Positions 8,539 to 17,288 of a stretch of DNA of 64,000 nucleotides are shown piece after piece (positions within the stretch are counted from its first letter, which is position 1; every line of letters begins with the position of its first letter). The stretch comes from CALGLS01 sp047626155 (GTDB taxonomy: Bacteria > Bacteroidota > Bacteroidia > Chitinophagales > Saprospiraceae), in the NCBI GenBank assembly GCA_047626155.1, contig JBLHRR010000005.1, forward strand, positions 35,500-99,499, in the 5' to 3' direction. The translations under genes and the position numbers were made by a program. Under the pieces are notes generated by a model. The model searched no databases and was not told where the DNA came from. It saw only the letters and a program-made list of their open reading frames with translations.

Positions 8539-9924
8539 ATGAAGAACTTTACATACATATATGCCATTCTGTTTTTGATAATAATCCTTGTTTTAACGGC
8601 TTGCCGAAAAGACAAAGATGTATTCATCGTAGAAGGGGAAACGTTATCCTCTCTCAAAATTGGAGTTGTTGGTGGTCTGGTGACCAATATGGATGGAGAA
8701 GTTTTGGCCAATACTTCTGTTAACCTCAAAACGAAAGACGCAGCCTACCAAACAAAAACCGATAACAACGGGGTGTTCTACTTTAGAAACCTAGACCTGA
8801 AAGAAGAAAATATATATTTGTACACGGAGTCGGTAGGCTACTTTCAGGGCTCCCGTACATTTATCCCTAAAACAGGCAACGCTGAGTTTATTCACATTAG
8901 CTTGTTGCCTATGACAGAGTCCAACGCCTTTGAAGCAATTGAAGGCGGGACAATTGATTTGCCGGAAGGCGCCCAACTCAACATCTCTGAAAATGCAATA
9001 AAAGATGCATCGGGAGCTGATTATCAGGGAACAGTACTTATTGTAAATAATTTTCTGGAACCCAGCCAGCCTGGATTGGAATTGATGATGCCTGGAAACC
9101 TCACCGCATTGGACGAGGATGGGAACTGGCAGTCTTTGGCCATCTATGGTATAATGGCCCTTCAATTGACAGATGATGCGGGTGGATTGTTAGATATTAA
9201 AAGCCCGGATATGGCGACTTTGCTAATCCCAATCGCAGAAGATCAATTAAGTAATGCCCCCTCTTCTATCGCTGTTTGGTCGTTTGATATGGAAAACGGA
9301 TACTGGATTCCAAACGGCTCTGCACAAAAAAGTAATGAATATTATAGTACCCCGATTACAGGTGTTCAATTCTTAAACTGGGCCATTCCATATCCGATGT
9401 TAAATTTAACAACACAATTACAGTTGTCACCAAACAATATCCCTTACGGAAATGCTACAGTAGAAATTACAGTGCTTGGATCGGGAACCTGTGCTTACGG
9501 AACGACAGATAATACTGGCTTACTGGAAACCACAGTAGCAGCCAATCAGGTATTATCACTTCAGGTAACCGGACATTGTGGAACTTTGATTTATGAAGGT
9601 GAAATCGGCCCTTATGCAAGTGACGCTCAACTGGGGACACTTATAGTAGAATCCCCAAATGCTAATATGATCGAATTGAAAGGAAGCCTATCCAATTGTG
9701 AGGACAAAGCAGTCCCTCTAGGATATGCCCATATTCAATTGGGAGACCAAAGTCATGTGCTTTTTGCGCAAGCAGATGGAAGCTTTACGACTTACATAGA
9801 TGCTTGTACAAATGAAGCGCTTACAATGATAGGAGTAGATGTTCAAGCTGGAACAGAAGGAGAAATGCTAAGTTTTCAGACAGCAGAAGTAGTGAATGCA
9901 GGGACGGTTTCCACTTGTGAGTAA
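8539..9924 (+). CDS. Outer-surface lipoprotein with carboxypeptidase-regulatory-like domain
   Basis: 461 residues from the ATG at 8539, chosen because a lipoprotein signal follows directly (hydrophobic run ending L-V-L-T-A-C, then charged RKDKD). Residues about 42-125 look like a carboxypeptidase-D-regulatory (Ig-like) domain: VTNMDGEVLANTSVNLKT and TDNNGVFYFRNL. The middle contains a conserved segment with LPEGAQLNISENAI and a WSFDMENGYW motif found in Bacteroidota surface proteins of unknown role. A second Ig-like repeat pattern (TTDNTGLLETTV) follows. It probably coats the cell surface. It lies upstream, in the same direction, of the ECF sigma gene but 332 bases away. The start at 8509 is possible but would bury the signal. 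Confidence 0.65.
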   Translation: MKNFTYIYAILFLIIILVLTACRKDKDVFIVEGETLSSLKIGVVGGLVTNMDGEVLANTSVNLKTKDAAYQTKTDNNGVFYFRNLDLKEENIYLYTESVGYFQGSRTFIPKTGNAEFIHISLLPMTESNAFEAIEGGTIDLPEGAQLNISENAIKDASGADYQGTVLIVNNFLEPSQPGLELMMPGNLTALDEDGNWQSLAIYGIMALQLTDDAGGLLDIKSPDMATLLIPIAEDQLSNAPSSIAVWSFDMENGYWIPNGSAQKSNEYYSTPITGVQFLNWAIPYPMLNLTTQLQLSPNNIPYGNATVEITVLGSGTCAYGTTDNTGLLETTVAANQVLSLQVTGHCGTLIYEGEIGPYASDAQLGTLIVESPNANMIELKGSLSNCEDKAVPLGYAHIQLGDQSHVLFAQADGSFTTYIDACTNEALTMIGVDVQAGTEGEMLSFQTAEVVNAGTVSTCE

Positions 9925-10256
9925 ATATGTTGGTAACTCTGTGGAAAAGCCTGTTAGATTGTGGATAACACATTTAAGGCATTGATAATCAATAGCATTA
10001 TTTCGTAGGGACGGAGACCGAAATATGAATTTTTGAAGCTAAAATGGTAGTTGTTCGCAATTTTATTGCTAACTTTCTAACAGGAATAAATTCAATCTCC
10101 TTGCAGCGAATGGCATAGAAAAGGGGTTATATACTTAGAGCACCTAAATTATTTTGTGCGATAGTTAGTTGAAGTTTAGTCGTTTTCGAACTTTCCAAAG
10201 TGAAGCAATTAAAAAGCCTGGTGTAAAAGGCTATTACGAGTACCAAAACATTTTCT
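9925..10256. other. Intergenic region before the sigma-factor gene
   Basis: No gene, repeat or strong terminator is visible in these 332 bases. Confidence 0.4.
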
Positions 10257-10793
10257 GTGACAGAACTGGAAATCATAAAGGGTTGTATCCAAAATGACCG
10301 CCAATGTCAGCGTGCCTTGTTTGAAAGGTATTCAGGGCTGATGTTGTCTGTTTGTAGGAGATACACGCGGCATGAGATGGAGGCAGAAGATATTTTGCAA
10401 GATGCGCTTATAAAGGTTTTTAAGAACATAGAAAAATTCAAGTTCGAGGGATCATTTGAAGGATGGGTACGTAGAATAGTAGTGAACACCGCTTTGAAAA
10501 ACTATAAAAAGAGTTCTGTCCAAAAAGAGCAAATTGGTTTGGAGTCTTATCAGGAAGGATCGATGGAGCCAAAAGCAATCGCCAACCTGGGAGAAGAGGA
10601 ATTGATGAACTTGATTGCAAAAATGCCGGATGGATATCGGATTGTTTTTAATTTATACATAATAGAAGGATACAGTCATAGAGAAATCGCAGAAAGGCTG
10701 GAGATCAAAGAAAGTACGTCTCGCTCACAATTAGTAAAAGCGCGACGACTATTACAAGAAATGTTAACCGAAAGAAACAGAATATCTGCATGA
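10257..10793 (+). CDS. ECF sigma factor (sigma-70 family)
   Basis: 178 residues starting with GTG; no in-frame ATG exists before the conserved region. Region 2 is seen in LFERYSGLMLSVCRRYTRHEMEAEDILQDALIKVF and the -10 recognition helix FEGWVRRIVVNTALKNYKK (given in two parts of the same domain). Region 4 is in MPDGYRIVFNLYIIEGYSH and REIAERLEIKESTSRSQLVK. It should direct RNA polymerase to a small regulon in response to an envelope signal. The stop codon overlaps the start of the next gene (ATGA at 10790), so both are translated together and the next protein is the likely regulator or sensor of this sigma factor. Confidence 0.93.
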   Translation: MTELEIIKGCIQNDRQCQRALFERYSGLMLSVCRRYTRHEMEAEDILQDALIKVFKNIEKFKFEGSFEGWVRRIVVNTALKNYKKSSVQKEQIGLESYQEGSMEPKAIANLGEEELMNLIAKMPDGYRIVFNLYIIEGYSHREIAERLEIKESTSRSQLVKARRLLQEMLTERNRISA

Positions 10794-12202
10794 AAAAAGA
10801 GCAGCTAACAGATCGGATTATTCGCAATAAGTTGAAGTATCATGCTTCAGCCTCTCCAGATCATTTGTGGGAGGCCATCGAAGCAGAGCTTCCAGTGGAT
10901 GATAAAAATCGAGGCATCTTCTGGTGGATGGGGGGAGGCTTCCTTTGCTTGGCTTTATTGTCGGCGAGCTTCTTTTACTTTAGCGGAGGGGAGGAGAATG
11001 GAACTTCAACTTCAATTGTGAACGCGAGGACAAACGCAAATTCAAACGCCGCAACAAACCTGGCTTCTGATTCAAATGCTGAGGAAGTGCTTGCTTTAGC
11101 AAATACAAAGGAGGAGGAGGAAATTAGTACAACTAAAACAAGTGATGAATCATATTCTAATTTAGCCATAGCTAAAAGCACAGTAAAACCAAAAAGAAAT
11201 ACTGAGACAAATACAAATGTCACGACACTATCGAGCAGAGCAAAGACTACAGCTAACAAAAAAACGGTAATTTTTTCAGATGCTCAGGCAACAGATAAAA
11301 ATGTAGAGGCATCTAATAGGCAAACAGGAGAAACAAAGGTTTCTACTAAAGCAACTTTTGACATTGCGGCAATAAAAGCAACTTCATTGACTGCCTTGGA
11401 CTTATCTTCAAAAGAGATACTTTTTTTGAACGCTGAAGAAAAAGAACTCGATTGGCCGTCCTTACTACAAGATCCTAAATGTGCCACTTTCGGGAAGTGG
11501 TTGAAACTGCATTTCTATGGAGATGCTTACGTTTCACCTGACATCGCTTTTCGCGAACTGGAATCTAAAGAAGAGGCATTCGATCGCTATGCGGCAGACC
11601 GAAGATCAACAGAGTCGCAGTTGCTTTCTTTCAGCACAGGTCTGAGGTTTTCCGTAGTCTCTAACTATGGATTATCTGCAAGAACGGGTATTGTTTATAG
11701 CCAGATTAATGAGAAATTTGAGTATCAGCAGGAGCGCACAGAAAAAGTATTTGAAACAGTAGAAATCAATGGTGTAATTATTAGTTCGGATACAACAATA
11801 CAATCAGGAACGCAGTACATAACGACTTATAACCGCTATAGAATGTTAGACGTGCCTTTATTGTTAGGTTATGAAGTGAACTTTAAGAAATTTTCACTAT
11901 CTGTAAATTCTGGAGTATATGCTAACTTGGTTTCCAGACAACAAGGAGATTTTTTATCACCTGAGGATAAGCCAGTTACTTTCAGTTCAGATGCTAGAAA
12001 TACATATCCGGCGTTTAGAAAAAGGTTGAATTTTAGTGTATACGGTTCCATCGCGATGTACATTAATTTAGACGAACACTGGCAATTTATGATGGAGCCA
12101 CATATGCGCTACTATCTCGACCCAATGACACAATCGAGTTACGAAGTCGAACAAAAATACATTACCGCTGGTTTGATTACCGGTTTAAGATATAGATTTT
12201 AA
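10790..12202 (+). CDS. Membrane-anchored protein with C-terminal outer-membrane-type beta-barrel, coupled to the sigma factor
   Basis: 470 residues. Residues 1-42 are charged and would be cytoplasmic (an anti-sigma-like position), 43-64 form one transmembrane helix (FWWMGGGFLCLALLSAS), and about 65-210 are a low-complexity Ser/Thr/Asn/Lys-rich linker. Residues about 230-470 alternate polar and hydrophobic residues with glycine and aromatic girdle residues and end in the aromatic RYRF, as porin-like beta-barrels do. If both parts are real the chain would connect inner and outer membranes. It overlaps the sigma gene by four bases, so it is probably its anti-sigma factor or sensor. An alternative is that the helix is an unusual uncleaved or late-cleaved signal and the protein is only an outer-membrane barrel. 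A terminator follows. Confidence 0.75.
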   Translation: MKKEQLTDRIIRNKLKYHASASPDHLWEAIEAELPVDDKNRGIFWWMGGGFLCLALLSASFFYFSGGEENGTSTSIVNARTNANSNAATNLASDSNAEEVLALANTKEEEEISTTKTSDESYSNLAIAKSTVKPKRNTETNTNVTTLSSRAKTTANKKTVIFSDAQATDKNVEASNRQTGETKVSTKATFDIAAIKATSLTALDLSSKEILFLNAEEKELDWPSLLQDPKCATFGKWLKLHFYGDAYVSPDIAFRELESKEEAFDRYAADRRSTESQLLSFSTGLRFSVVSNYGLSARTGIVYSQINEKFEYQQERTEKVFETVEINGVIISSDTTIQSGTQYITTYNRYRMLDVPLLLGYEVNFKKFSLSVNSGVYANLVSRQQGDFLSPEDKPVTFSSDARNTYPAFRKRLNFSVYGSIAMYINLDEHWQFMMEPHMRYYLDPMTQSSYEVEQKYITAGLITGLRYRF

Positions 12203-12281
12203 CAACAATAGACTCCAAAGAATATAAAGAACGCGCAATCAAATGAGATTGCACACTCGTATAAACTAGCTTCGTTTTTCG

Positions 12282-12312
12282 ACTCCGTAGGTACTCCTTA
12301 CGGAGTTTTTTT
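12282..12312 (+). terminator. Rho-independent terminator of the sigma operon
   Basis: Arms ACTCCGTA and TACGGAGT close on a 9-base loop and are followed by a run of T. It lies 80 bases after the barrel-protein stop codon. Confidence 0.85.
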
Positions 12313-12331
12313 ATGTCCTGAACATGTAAGG

Positions 12332-12419
12332 AACCACAAAGTTTCACAAAGTAAAATGCTAAAGTATTTCATTCATTATATCAAGTGAAAACTTCGTGTT
12401 CTTTGCGCCCTTTGTGGTT
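12332..12419. repeat. Intergenic CACAAAG-type inverted repeat
   Basis: Perfect terminal arms AACCACAAAG and CTTTGTGGTT (10 bp), with a second CACAAAG and a CTTTG inside. It is related to the element at 3391-3481. Confidence 0.65.
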
Positions 12420-12451
12420 ATTTTTAATACAAAATGCGGAACGTATGATTC

Positions 12452-12925
12452 CTATCTCTTATTCAAAATCGATTTCAAATCCGCTGGCGAATAATTAATA
12501 GATTTCAATGTCTTATTATCTTCCGCTCTGAAAACAAGATAGTGGTCTCCTTCTTTTTTCACATAACTACCCACGCCCTTTGTTGCTTTGTAATGTGCCT
12601 GAGTAGCTTCTGCTTCCTCTAATGACTTGCAAGTCTTACTCATATTAGATCGCTGTACTTCATCAAAAAGTGTTTTGAATTGGTTTCCCAAACCAAATTC
12701 CAACACAGCTCCTGACAATACGTACTGAATATCACAAAGTGCATCCGCAATCTCCACCATATCTTTATCCGCAATTGCTTCTTCCAACTCTTTCAACTCT
12801 TCCGCAATAAGAGAGACCCGCAATGCACAACGTTTTGAATCCGGAATAGTCGGCTCGTCTAAAATAGGGTGTTTGAAAGTTTTGTGAAATTCTGCGACTT
12901 GATTTAAAGCATCTATTTTCTCCAT
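12452..12925 (-). CDS. MazG/PRA-PH-type nucleoside triphosphate pyrophosphohydrolase
   Basis: 157 residues, mostly helical. The family metal-binding signature is visible: EELKELEEAI followed after a short gap by EIADALCD, i.e. ExxE...ExxD of the all-alpha NTP pyrophosphatase superfamily. Members hydrolyse (d)NTPs or modified nucleotides to monophosphate and pyrophosphate, or phosphoribosyl-ATP in histidine synthesis. The last 50 residues (HYLVFRAEDNKTLKSINYSP) form a small tail seen in the phosphoribosyl-ATP pyrophosphohydrolase-like family of Bacteroidota. No his genes are nearby, so a house-cleaning role is more likely than histidine synthesis. Cytoplasmic, monocistronic as far as seen. Confidence 0.8.
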   Translation of the reverse strand: MEKIDALNQVAEFHKTFKHPILDEPTIPDSKRCALRVSLIAEELKELEEAIADKDMVEIADALCDIQYVLSGAVLEFGLGNQFKTLFDEVQRSNMSKTCKSLEEAEATQAHYKATKGVGSYVKKEGDHYLVFRAEDNKTLKSINYSPADLKSILNKR

Positions 12926-13005
12926 GATGTATGATCTTTTTTTTTGTAATTCTGAACAGTTACGTGTTTCTAATATTTCCGCAAAAGTACGAAATACTAT
13001 TTCAT

Positions 13006-14361
13006 TTAAAACGCTACATACACCAATTGTAAAATCTTCTCCATCTCTCTTTTCAGTGCTCGCATATCACCCATGTAATTATTATGCATAAAACTAAAAA
13101 CGAGACGTCGACCACTCTTAGTTACAAGGTAACCACTTAAGCAGTGAATGTGTCTGAGGGTTCCAGTCTTAGCGAAGACGTAGGGTTTTCCTAAGCCACC
13201 ATACCAACTTTTGATGGTGCCACTCTCGCCACCAGTAGGAAAGAGGTCGAAGAGTTCTTGTTCTGGGTATTCTTTGTATAACTCGTTGAGGGTGGTCACC
13301 ATGTTTCGGGGCGTGATCATATTGTACCTAGAAAGGCCAGAGCCATCGACCCATCGAGGTTGTTCAGGAAGAAATTGGAATAAACTATCCTGCGCCCATT
13401 TGATGGTGCGTGATACATTGAGGGTGTCGAAGAGTTGATTGGAACAGATTAGTAATAGCTGTTCTGCTACAAAGTTATCGCTGGGTTGCATCAGCTCTTT
13501 GTAGAGGTCATTGGCAGGAACAGCGCTGTTGATGTTTAGATAATCTTGATTCGTGCAAGTGTTGTTACATGTTTTAATTTCTTGGTGGAGGGTGTCCGAA
13601 AGTAATTGAGCAATAGTTTCTTTATTCGTGCGAAAGGGACGAATTTCACTTGTAGGATAATTGTTGGAAGGTTTGAATATGGTGAAATAATTGTTGTCCC
13701 AGTTTCGTGAAACGGCCGTCCTTTTAATTGTTGTGTCTGTCTCGATAGTAATATTTTTTTCGAAATAGGAGGGGATCGTACGGATACTTTCTTTTTTGGA
13801 TGTTTTAAGAAAGCTCACATTATTTCCGTAGATGGGGAGAGAAGATTTTTCACTTTGGAAATAATAATGAAAATCATCCCAAGACCAACCGCTTCCGTAT
13901 TTTTTATCTTGAAAATTACAATCACAAAAAGTAATGACCTGTTTTTGCTTTTGTAAAAAGCTTAAAGCGGTATTGCTATCAGTGGGAAAAGCAGGGTTTA
14001 ATAAAGCCGGATGGCCAGTTCCTTGGATATACATTTCTCCCTCTTCCGTCTTTAAATACCTTAGATTAGGAACGTCGCCTCTCAAAATTTTCATCGCCGT
14101 GAAAAGTGTCAGAACCTTAGTGTTGGAAGCTGGAGTGAAATAAGTATCCGCATTTTTTTCATAAATAACCTTGGTCGTAGTCTGATCCATGAGGAGAAAG
14201 CCGGTGAGGCCATTGAAGGTAGCAGAATGTTCAAAGGATTGTTCCAAGCTCTTCTTGCCTGAGACTCGTTGGACACTTCCTTTCGAAGAACGGCAGGCTG
14301 GTAATAACAATAAGATTAAGGAAAACATACAAAGCCAGCGAAATGCAAATTTGAGAAACAT
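13006..14361 (-). CDS. dacB: D-alanyl-D-alanine carboxypeptidase/endopeptidase, PBP4 (S13) family
   Basis: 451 residues. The N-terminus is a lipoprotein signal ending L-L-P-A-C (Cys23). Penicillin-binding motifs are present: Ser79-Asn-Thr-Lys82 (SxxK, in TPASNTKVLT), Ser-Asp-Asn (SxN, about residue 293) and Lys398-Thr-Gly (KTG, in FAKTGTLRH). The layout, with a large insert between SxxK and SxN, fits class C PBP4/DacB, which trims stem-peptide D-Ala and cuts 4-3 cross-links in periplasmic peptidoglycan. The insert looks a little shorter than in E. coli. It shares a direction with the LD-carboxypeptidase gene upstream, 184 bases away, and both act on peptidoglycan. Confidence 0.88.
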   Translation of the reverse strand: MFLKFAFRWLCMFSLILLLLPACRSSKGSVQRVSGKKSLEQSFEHSATFNGLTGFLLMDQTTTKVIYEKNADTYFTPASNTKVLTLFTAMKILRGDVPNLRYLKTEEGEMYIQGTGHPALLNPAFPTDSNTALSFLQKQKQVITFCDCNFQDKKYGSGWSWDDFHYYFQSEKSSLPIYGNNVSFLKTSKKESIRTIPSYFEKNITIETDTTIKRTAVSRNWDNNYFTIFKPSNNYPTSEIRPFRTNKETIAQLLSDTLHQEIKTCNNTCTNQDYLNINSAVPANDLYKELMQPSDNFVAEQLLLICSNQLFDTLNVSRTIKWAQDSLFQFLPEQPRWVDGSGLSRYNMITPRNMVTTLNELYKEYPEQELFDLFPTGGESGTIKSWYGGLGKPYVFAKTGTLRHIHCLSGYLVTKSGRRLVFSFMHNNYMGDMRALKREMEKILQLVYVAF

Positions 14362-14545
14362 CTAGTAGTTGTTTTAAGATTATATAGAGCTGAGAAACGG
14401 TCTAATAATTAGGAGGTTGCGATTCTAATTGATACCTGATATAATAACTACTATTTATGTAATTCAGCGTTTGGTTTAGGGTATGAAAAGTGTCTATCGT
14501 GTGATAACGAATTCAATAGCTAGCGGATAAACAAGCAAAAATATT

Positions 14546-15568
14546 TTATTGAACAGAAGCCCCCAATAAAGTCAACTTCCCAGTAGCTCCATCAAAGTGG
14601 GCTTCTCCACCAATCGGCAAAGTACATTGATCGCTGATGTGTCCAACAGGAAATCCATAATAAACTGGGATACCTAAATCGTATAAGCGATCAGTTAAGG
14701 TCTCTTTCAAACTCAAAGAAGCATCCTCTTTTTTTGCTTCACAACTTTCAAAAACACCGAGGACAATGGCGGCCGCTTCTTTAAGGTCGCTCCCCTGCCT
14801 TAATTGTGTCAACATGCGATCTATCCTATAGGGCTTTTCTCCAATTTCCTCAATGAAGACGATTTTATTTTTATAACAAATTTCATAAGGCGTTCCTACT
14901 AGTGCAGAAAGTAAGGATAGGTTTCCGCCCACTAAAGGGCCACTAGCGGTGCCGGAACGAATGCTGTATTGCCCGTTTTCAAAAAGAGCGGGGTCTATTA
15001 ACCATTTACTTCGGCCTTCCATTAAAACGGCTTTTAAATGCGCTAGCGCAAAAGGGGTAAAGGTAGATGCTGTCATAGGCCCGTGGAAAGAAATCATTTT
15101 TGTTTTTTCGAGTATAGCTGCTAACAAAGCAGTTACATCGCTATAGCCGATCAAAATTTTAGGGTTTCTTTTGATGAGTTTGAAATCCAATTTTGGCAAT
15201 AATCTCGGGCAGCCATAACCACCTCTTATGCACCAGATGGCCTTAACGGTTTTGTCTGCGAAAAATTCATGGATATCTGAAATCCGTTGCTCGTCGGTTC
15301 CAGCGAGGTAGCCGTGTCTGGCCATAATACTTGGATTGTATTTGGCTTTCAGACCAAGCATCTTTAAGTTGGCTAATGTTTTATCTAGTTTTTCCTGTGT
15401 AATCGGACTGCCAGGAGTAATCAAAGCAACGGTGTCTCCTTTCTGGAGTCGGGCAGGTTTTTTCATTTTTTTTTCATTATTAAACGATAGTAGAGGGGCA
15501 GGAATAATAAGTCCTGGCACAGCGCTAAGGCTTTGAATCATTTTGCGATTAAACTGTCTTCTATCCAT
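14546..15568 (-). CDS. ldcA: LD-carboxypeptidase (muramoyltetrapeptide carboxypeptidase, S66 family)
   Basis: 340 residues. Catalytic Ser143 lies in GYSDVTALL, the acidic residue in the FIEEIGEKPYRIDR segment and His310 in VGHISDQ, as expected for family S66. The enzyme removes the terminal D-Ala from tetrapeptides during murein recycling. The N-terminus, DRRQFNRKMIQ followed by a hydrophobic stretch, looks like a twin-arginine signal, which is unusual because E. coli LdcA is cytoplasmic; Bacteroidota homologues are often exported. An internal ATG after the hydrophobic part (MKKPARLQKGDTVALI) could give a cytoplasmic form. Upstream is a long non-coding region with a repeat element. Confidence 0.87.
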   Translation of the reverse strand: MDRRQFNRKMIQSLSAVPGLIIPAPLLSFNNEKKMKKPARLQKGDTVALITPGSPITQEKLDKTLANLKMLGLKAKYNPSIMARHGYLAGTDEQRISDIHEFFADKTVKAIWCIRGGYGCPRLLPKLDFKLIKRNPKILIGYSDVTALLAAILEKTKMISFHGPMTASTFTPFALAHLKAVLMEGRSKWLIDPALFENGQYSIRSGTASGPLVGGNLSLLSALVGTPYEICYKNKIVFIEEIGEKPYRIDRMLTQLRQGSDLKEAAAIVLGVFESCEAKKEDASLSLKETLTDRLYDLGIPVYYGFPVGHISDQCTLPIGGEAHFDGATGKLTLLGASVQ

Positions 15569-15715
15569 CGGGATAAATGTAGGGATAGTTTTGACATTGC
15601 GTAAGCAAACGTATTGTTAAGTTTCAAAAATAAACTTTGTCAATCGAAAACTTACGCGAGACAGTCGTTTTTCAGGAGCCTGTCTAACTCTCCAGCTAAG
15701 CAGGGAGGAAGGGCA

Positions 15716-15838
15716 AGTAACAACGAAAAATTAAATCCCGATTTGGAAACGATTATATAAATCAAAACGACCACAGGGAGAGTGATTTATATAATCGTTT
15801 CCACCAAAGAAATCGGGAAATTATTTTGTGTGTAATAC
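15716..15838 (+). repeat. Palindromic intergenic repeat, family 1, copy 1
   Basis: About 123 bases. The inner stem is 19 bp (GGAAACGATTATATAAATC pairing perfectly with its complement downstream) around a 20-base loop containing CGACCACAGGGAGAG. An outer stem CCCGATTT/AAATCGGG surrounds it. Near-identical copies are at 19988-20112, 28307-28431 (reverse) and 33111-33234 (reverse). Confidence 0.9.
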
Positions 15839-16241
15839 CAAGTAGGTACAACAACTCTAAATTTCTTACAAAGAGTAAAATAATAGTCATTAGGAAACAG
15901 CGTATTCCCAGCTAGTTCCGTTATATTTGTGTACTTGAGAAAACATCCTACCTGATTGCATCCACTTTAAACAAAGGATTCGGCATAATTAAATTTTAGA
16001 ATTTATTTCTTACAAATACCGCCTGTCCATTCCACACACTTTTTTTAATTAAGAGAATTTTAATATCGAAGATATGCTTTTTGGTATTTAGGGCTTTGCT
16101 ATGTTTTATAGTATTCGTTCTATGCCGAGGGTGGCTTCTAGTTACTTATTATATGAAATCCTTAAACCGATTTTGGATTATCCTTAAGCCAGTCGGGTAT
16201 TTAACGACAAGTGTTTTAGGGTTTAGTCCCAAATTCCGAGC

Positions 16242-16274
16242 CCTTCTCTCCTTCCCAGGAGAGGAGGTTTTTTT
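16242..16274 (+). terminator. Strong terminator-like hairpin without an upstream plus-strand gene
   Basis: Arms CCTTCTCTCCT and AGGAGAGGAGG (11 bp, one T-G wobble) with a TCCC loop, then seven T and more. The nearest plus-strand gene upstream ends at 12202, so it may end an unannotated RNA or be a hairpin repeat. Confidence 0.6.
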
Positions 16275-16391
16275 ATTTTAACCTGCCCCAAGTTCAATAT
16301 CAACCCTAAGGTCAAAACGCTCAGTTCGCGAATCTCCAGCGTATTACGAGAATTGAAGTTGAAATTACTATTGTAATATTTCGGTAATCGT

Positions 16392-16421
16392 CGCTTGTAC
16401 CCGCTTGTACCCGATTGTAGA
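16392..16421. promoter_or_regulatory. Three 10-bp tandem units, possible operator
   Basis: CGCTTGTACC occurs twice in tandem and is followed by the related CGATTGTAGA. The 10-bp period places the sites on one face of the helix. They lie about 117-146 bases before the S24-type repressor gene and might be an operator for it; this is inference. Confidence 0.3.
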
Positions 16422-16537
16422 AGGGCAACAAATTGAGTCATTAAAACAAAAAATTGAAAAATTATTTGTTTGATAAAAATAATTGTTTTAAATTGCGACC
16501 ATATTCGATAAACTAATAATCAAAAAAACGACCACCT

Positions 16538-17284
16538 ATGATACGCGAAGACAGAATACAATTGAATAATCGTTTTATTAAGGTTTTCAGTGCACTAAAA
16601 GAAAGAGGGGATATTATACTAAATGATCGTAATGGAAAAGGGATTGGTGATTTTGCCGATAAGGTCCTTGGTAACAAGGCTTATGGCCATATTGTCCGTG
16701 CCTTTTTAAATGAAAAAGATAAACGAGTAATTGACTATCGTCAAGCTCGAATTGTTTGCCGTGAGTATGGTGTTAATGAATCTTTCCTTATTGACGGTAT
16801 TGGAACTCCTTTTGGTTTTGAAATTCCTAAACCCAGAAAATCACTGGAAAGCGGGCGTACATTTATGCCACAAGGAAATATCATGTACACCACCGTTCAG
16901 GCTTTTGCCGGTTCTGGGGAAGCCTCTGGAGAAGCTCCTTCTGAAGACAACTACTTCTTTTCGATTCCTAACCTTTCTGGAAATGGTTTAGTCGCATTTC
17001 CTATTCAGGGAAATAGTATGGAACCCGTAATTAAGGATGGAGATACGCTGATCTGCCGAGAAATTGCCGGACTTTCCGAAATTAAAGACAATCAAATTTA
17101 CGCTGTAAAAGCAAACGGCGCTGTCTGGGTGAAGTACGTAAAGAAAGTAGAGAATAACAGAGGCAAAGTAACCCAACTAAAGTTAATCTCTGCCAACAAC
17201 TTGGAGTACGATGCTTTTGATGCGGATGTAGACGAAGGAACACGTTTGTACAAAGTAGTACGTCGAATTAGCGATGTATCCTAA
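16538..17284 (+). CDS. LexA/CI-like repressor with S24 peptidase domain
   Basis: 248 residues. The first about 85 residues form a helical DNA-binding part (RIQLNNRFIKVFSALKERG...DYRQARIVCREYGV). The C-terminal half is an S24 domain: Ser in PIQGNSMEPVIKDGD, Lys in WVKYVKKV, both in the expected order and spacing. An Ala-Gly pair (AFAGSGEA) lies just before the domain and could be the self-cleavage site used by LexA/CI/UmuD-type proteins when RecA filaments form. Saprospiria often carry such regulators outside prophages, and no phage genes are near. Targets are unknown. Stands alone; upstream tandem units may be its operator. Confidence 0.82.
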   Translation: MIREDRIQLNNRFIKVFSALKERGDIILNDRNGKGIGDFADKVLGNKAYGHIVRAFLNEKDKRVIDYRQARIVCREYGVNESFLIDGIGTPFGFEIPKPRKSLESGRTFMPQGNIMYTTVQAFAGSGEASGEAPSEDNYFFSIPNLSGNGLVAFPIQGNSMEPVIKDGDTLICREIAGLSEIKDNQIYAVKANGAVWVKYVKKVENNRGKVTQLKLISANNLEYDAFDADVDEGTRLYKVVRRISDVS

Positions 17285-17288
17285 ATCG

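Larger units (their letters stand above)
15569..16537. other. Nearly 1 kb without a gene
   Basis: Holds the palindromic repeat at 15716-15838, a strong hairpin plus T-run at 16242-16274 with no plus-strand gene before it, and three 10-bp tandem units at 16392-16421. A 66-codon plus-strand frame at 16081-16281 ends inside the terminator hairpin and shows no family or signal features, so I do not call it. Confidence 0.5.

Noticed and set aside
16081..16281. 66-codon plus-strand frame with a hydrophobic start
   Set aside because: Its last codons run through a terminator hairpin and T-run, and no family is recognised. The hydrophobicity follows from T-rich DNA.
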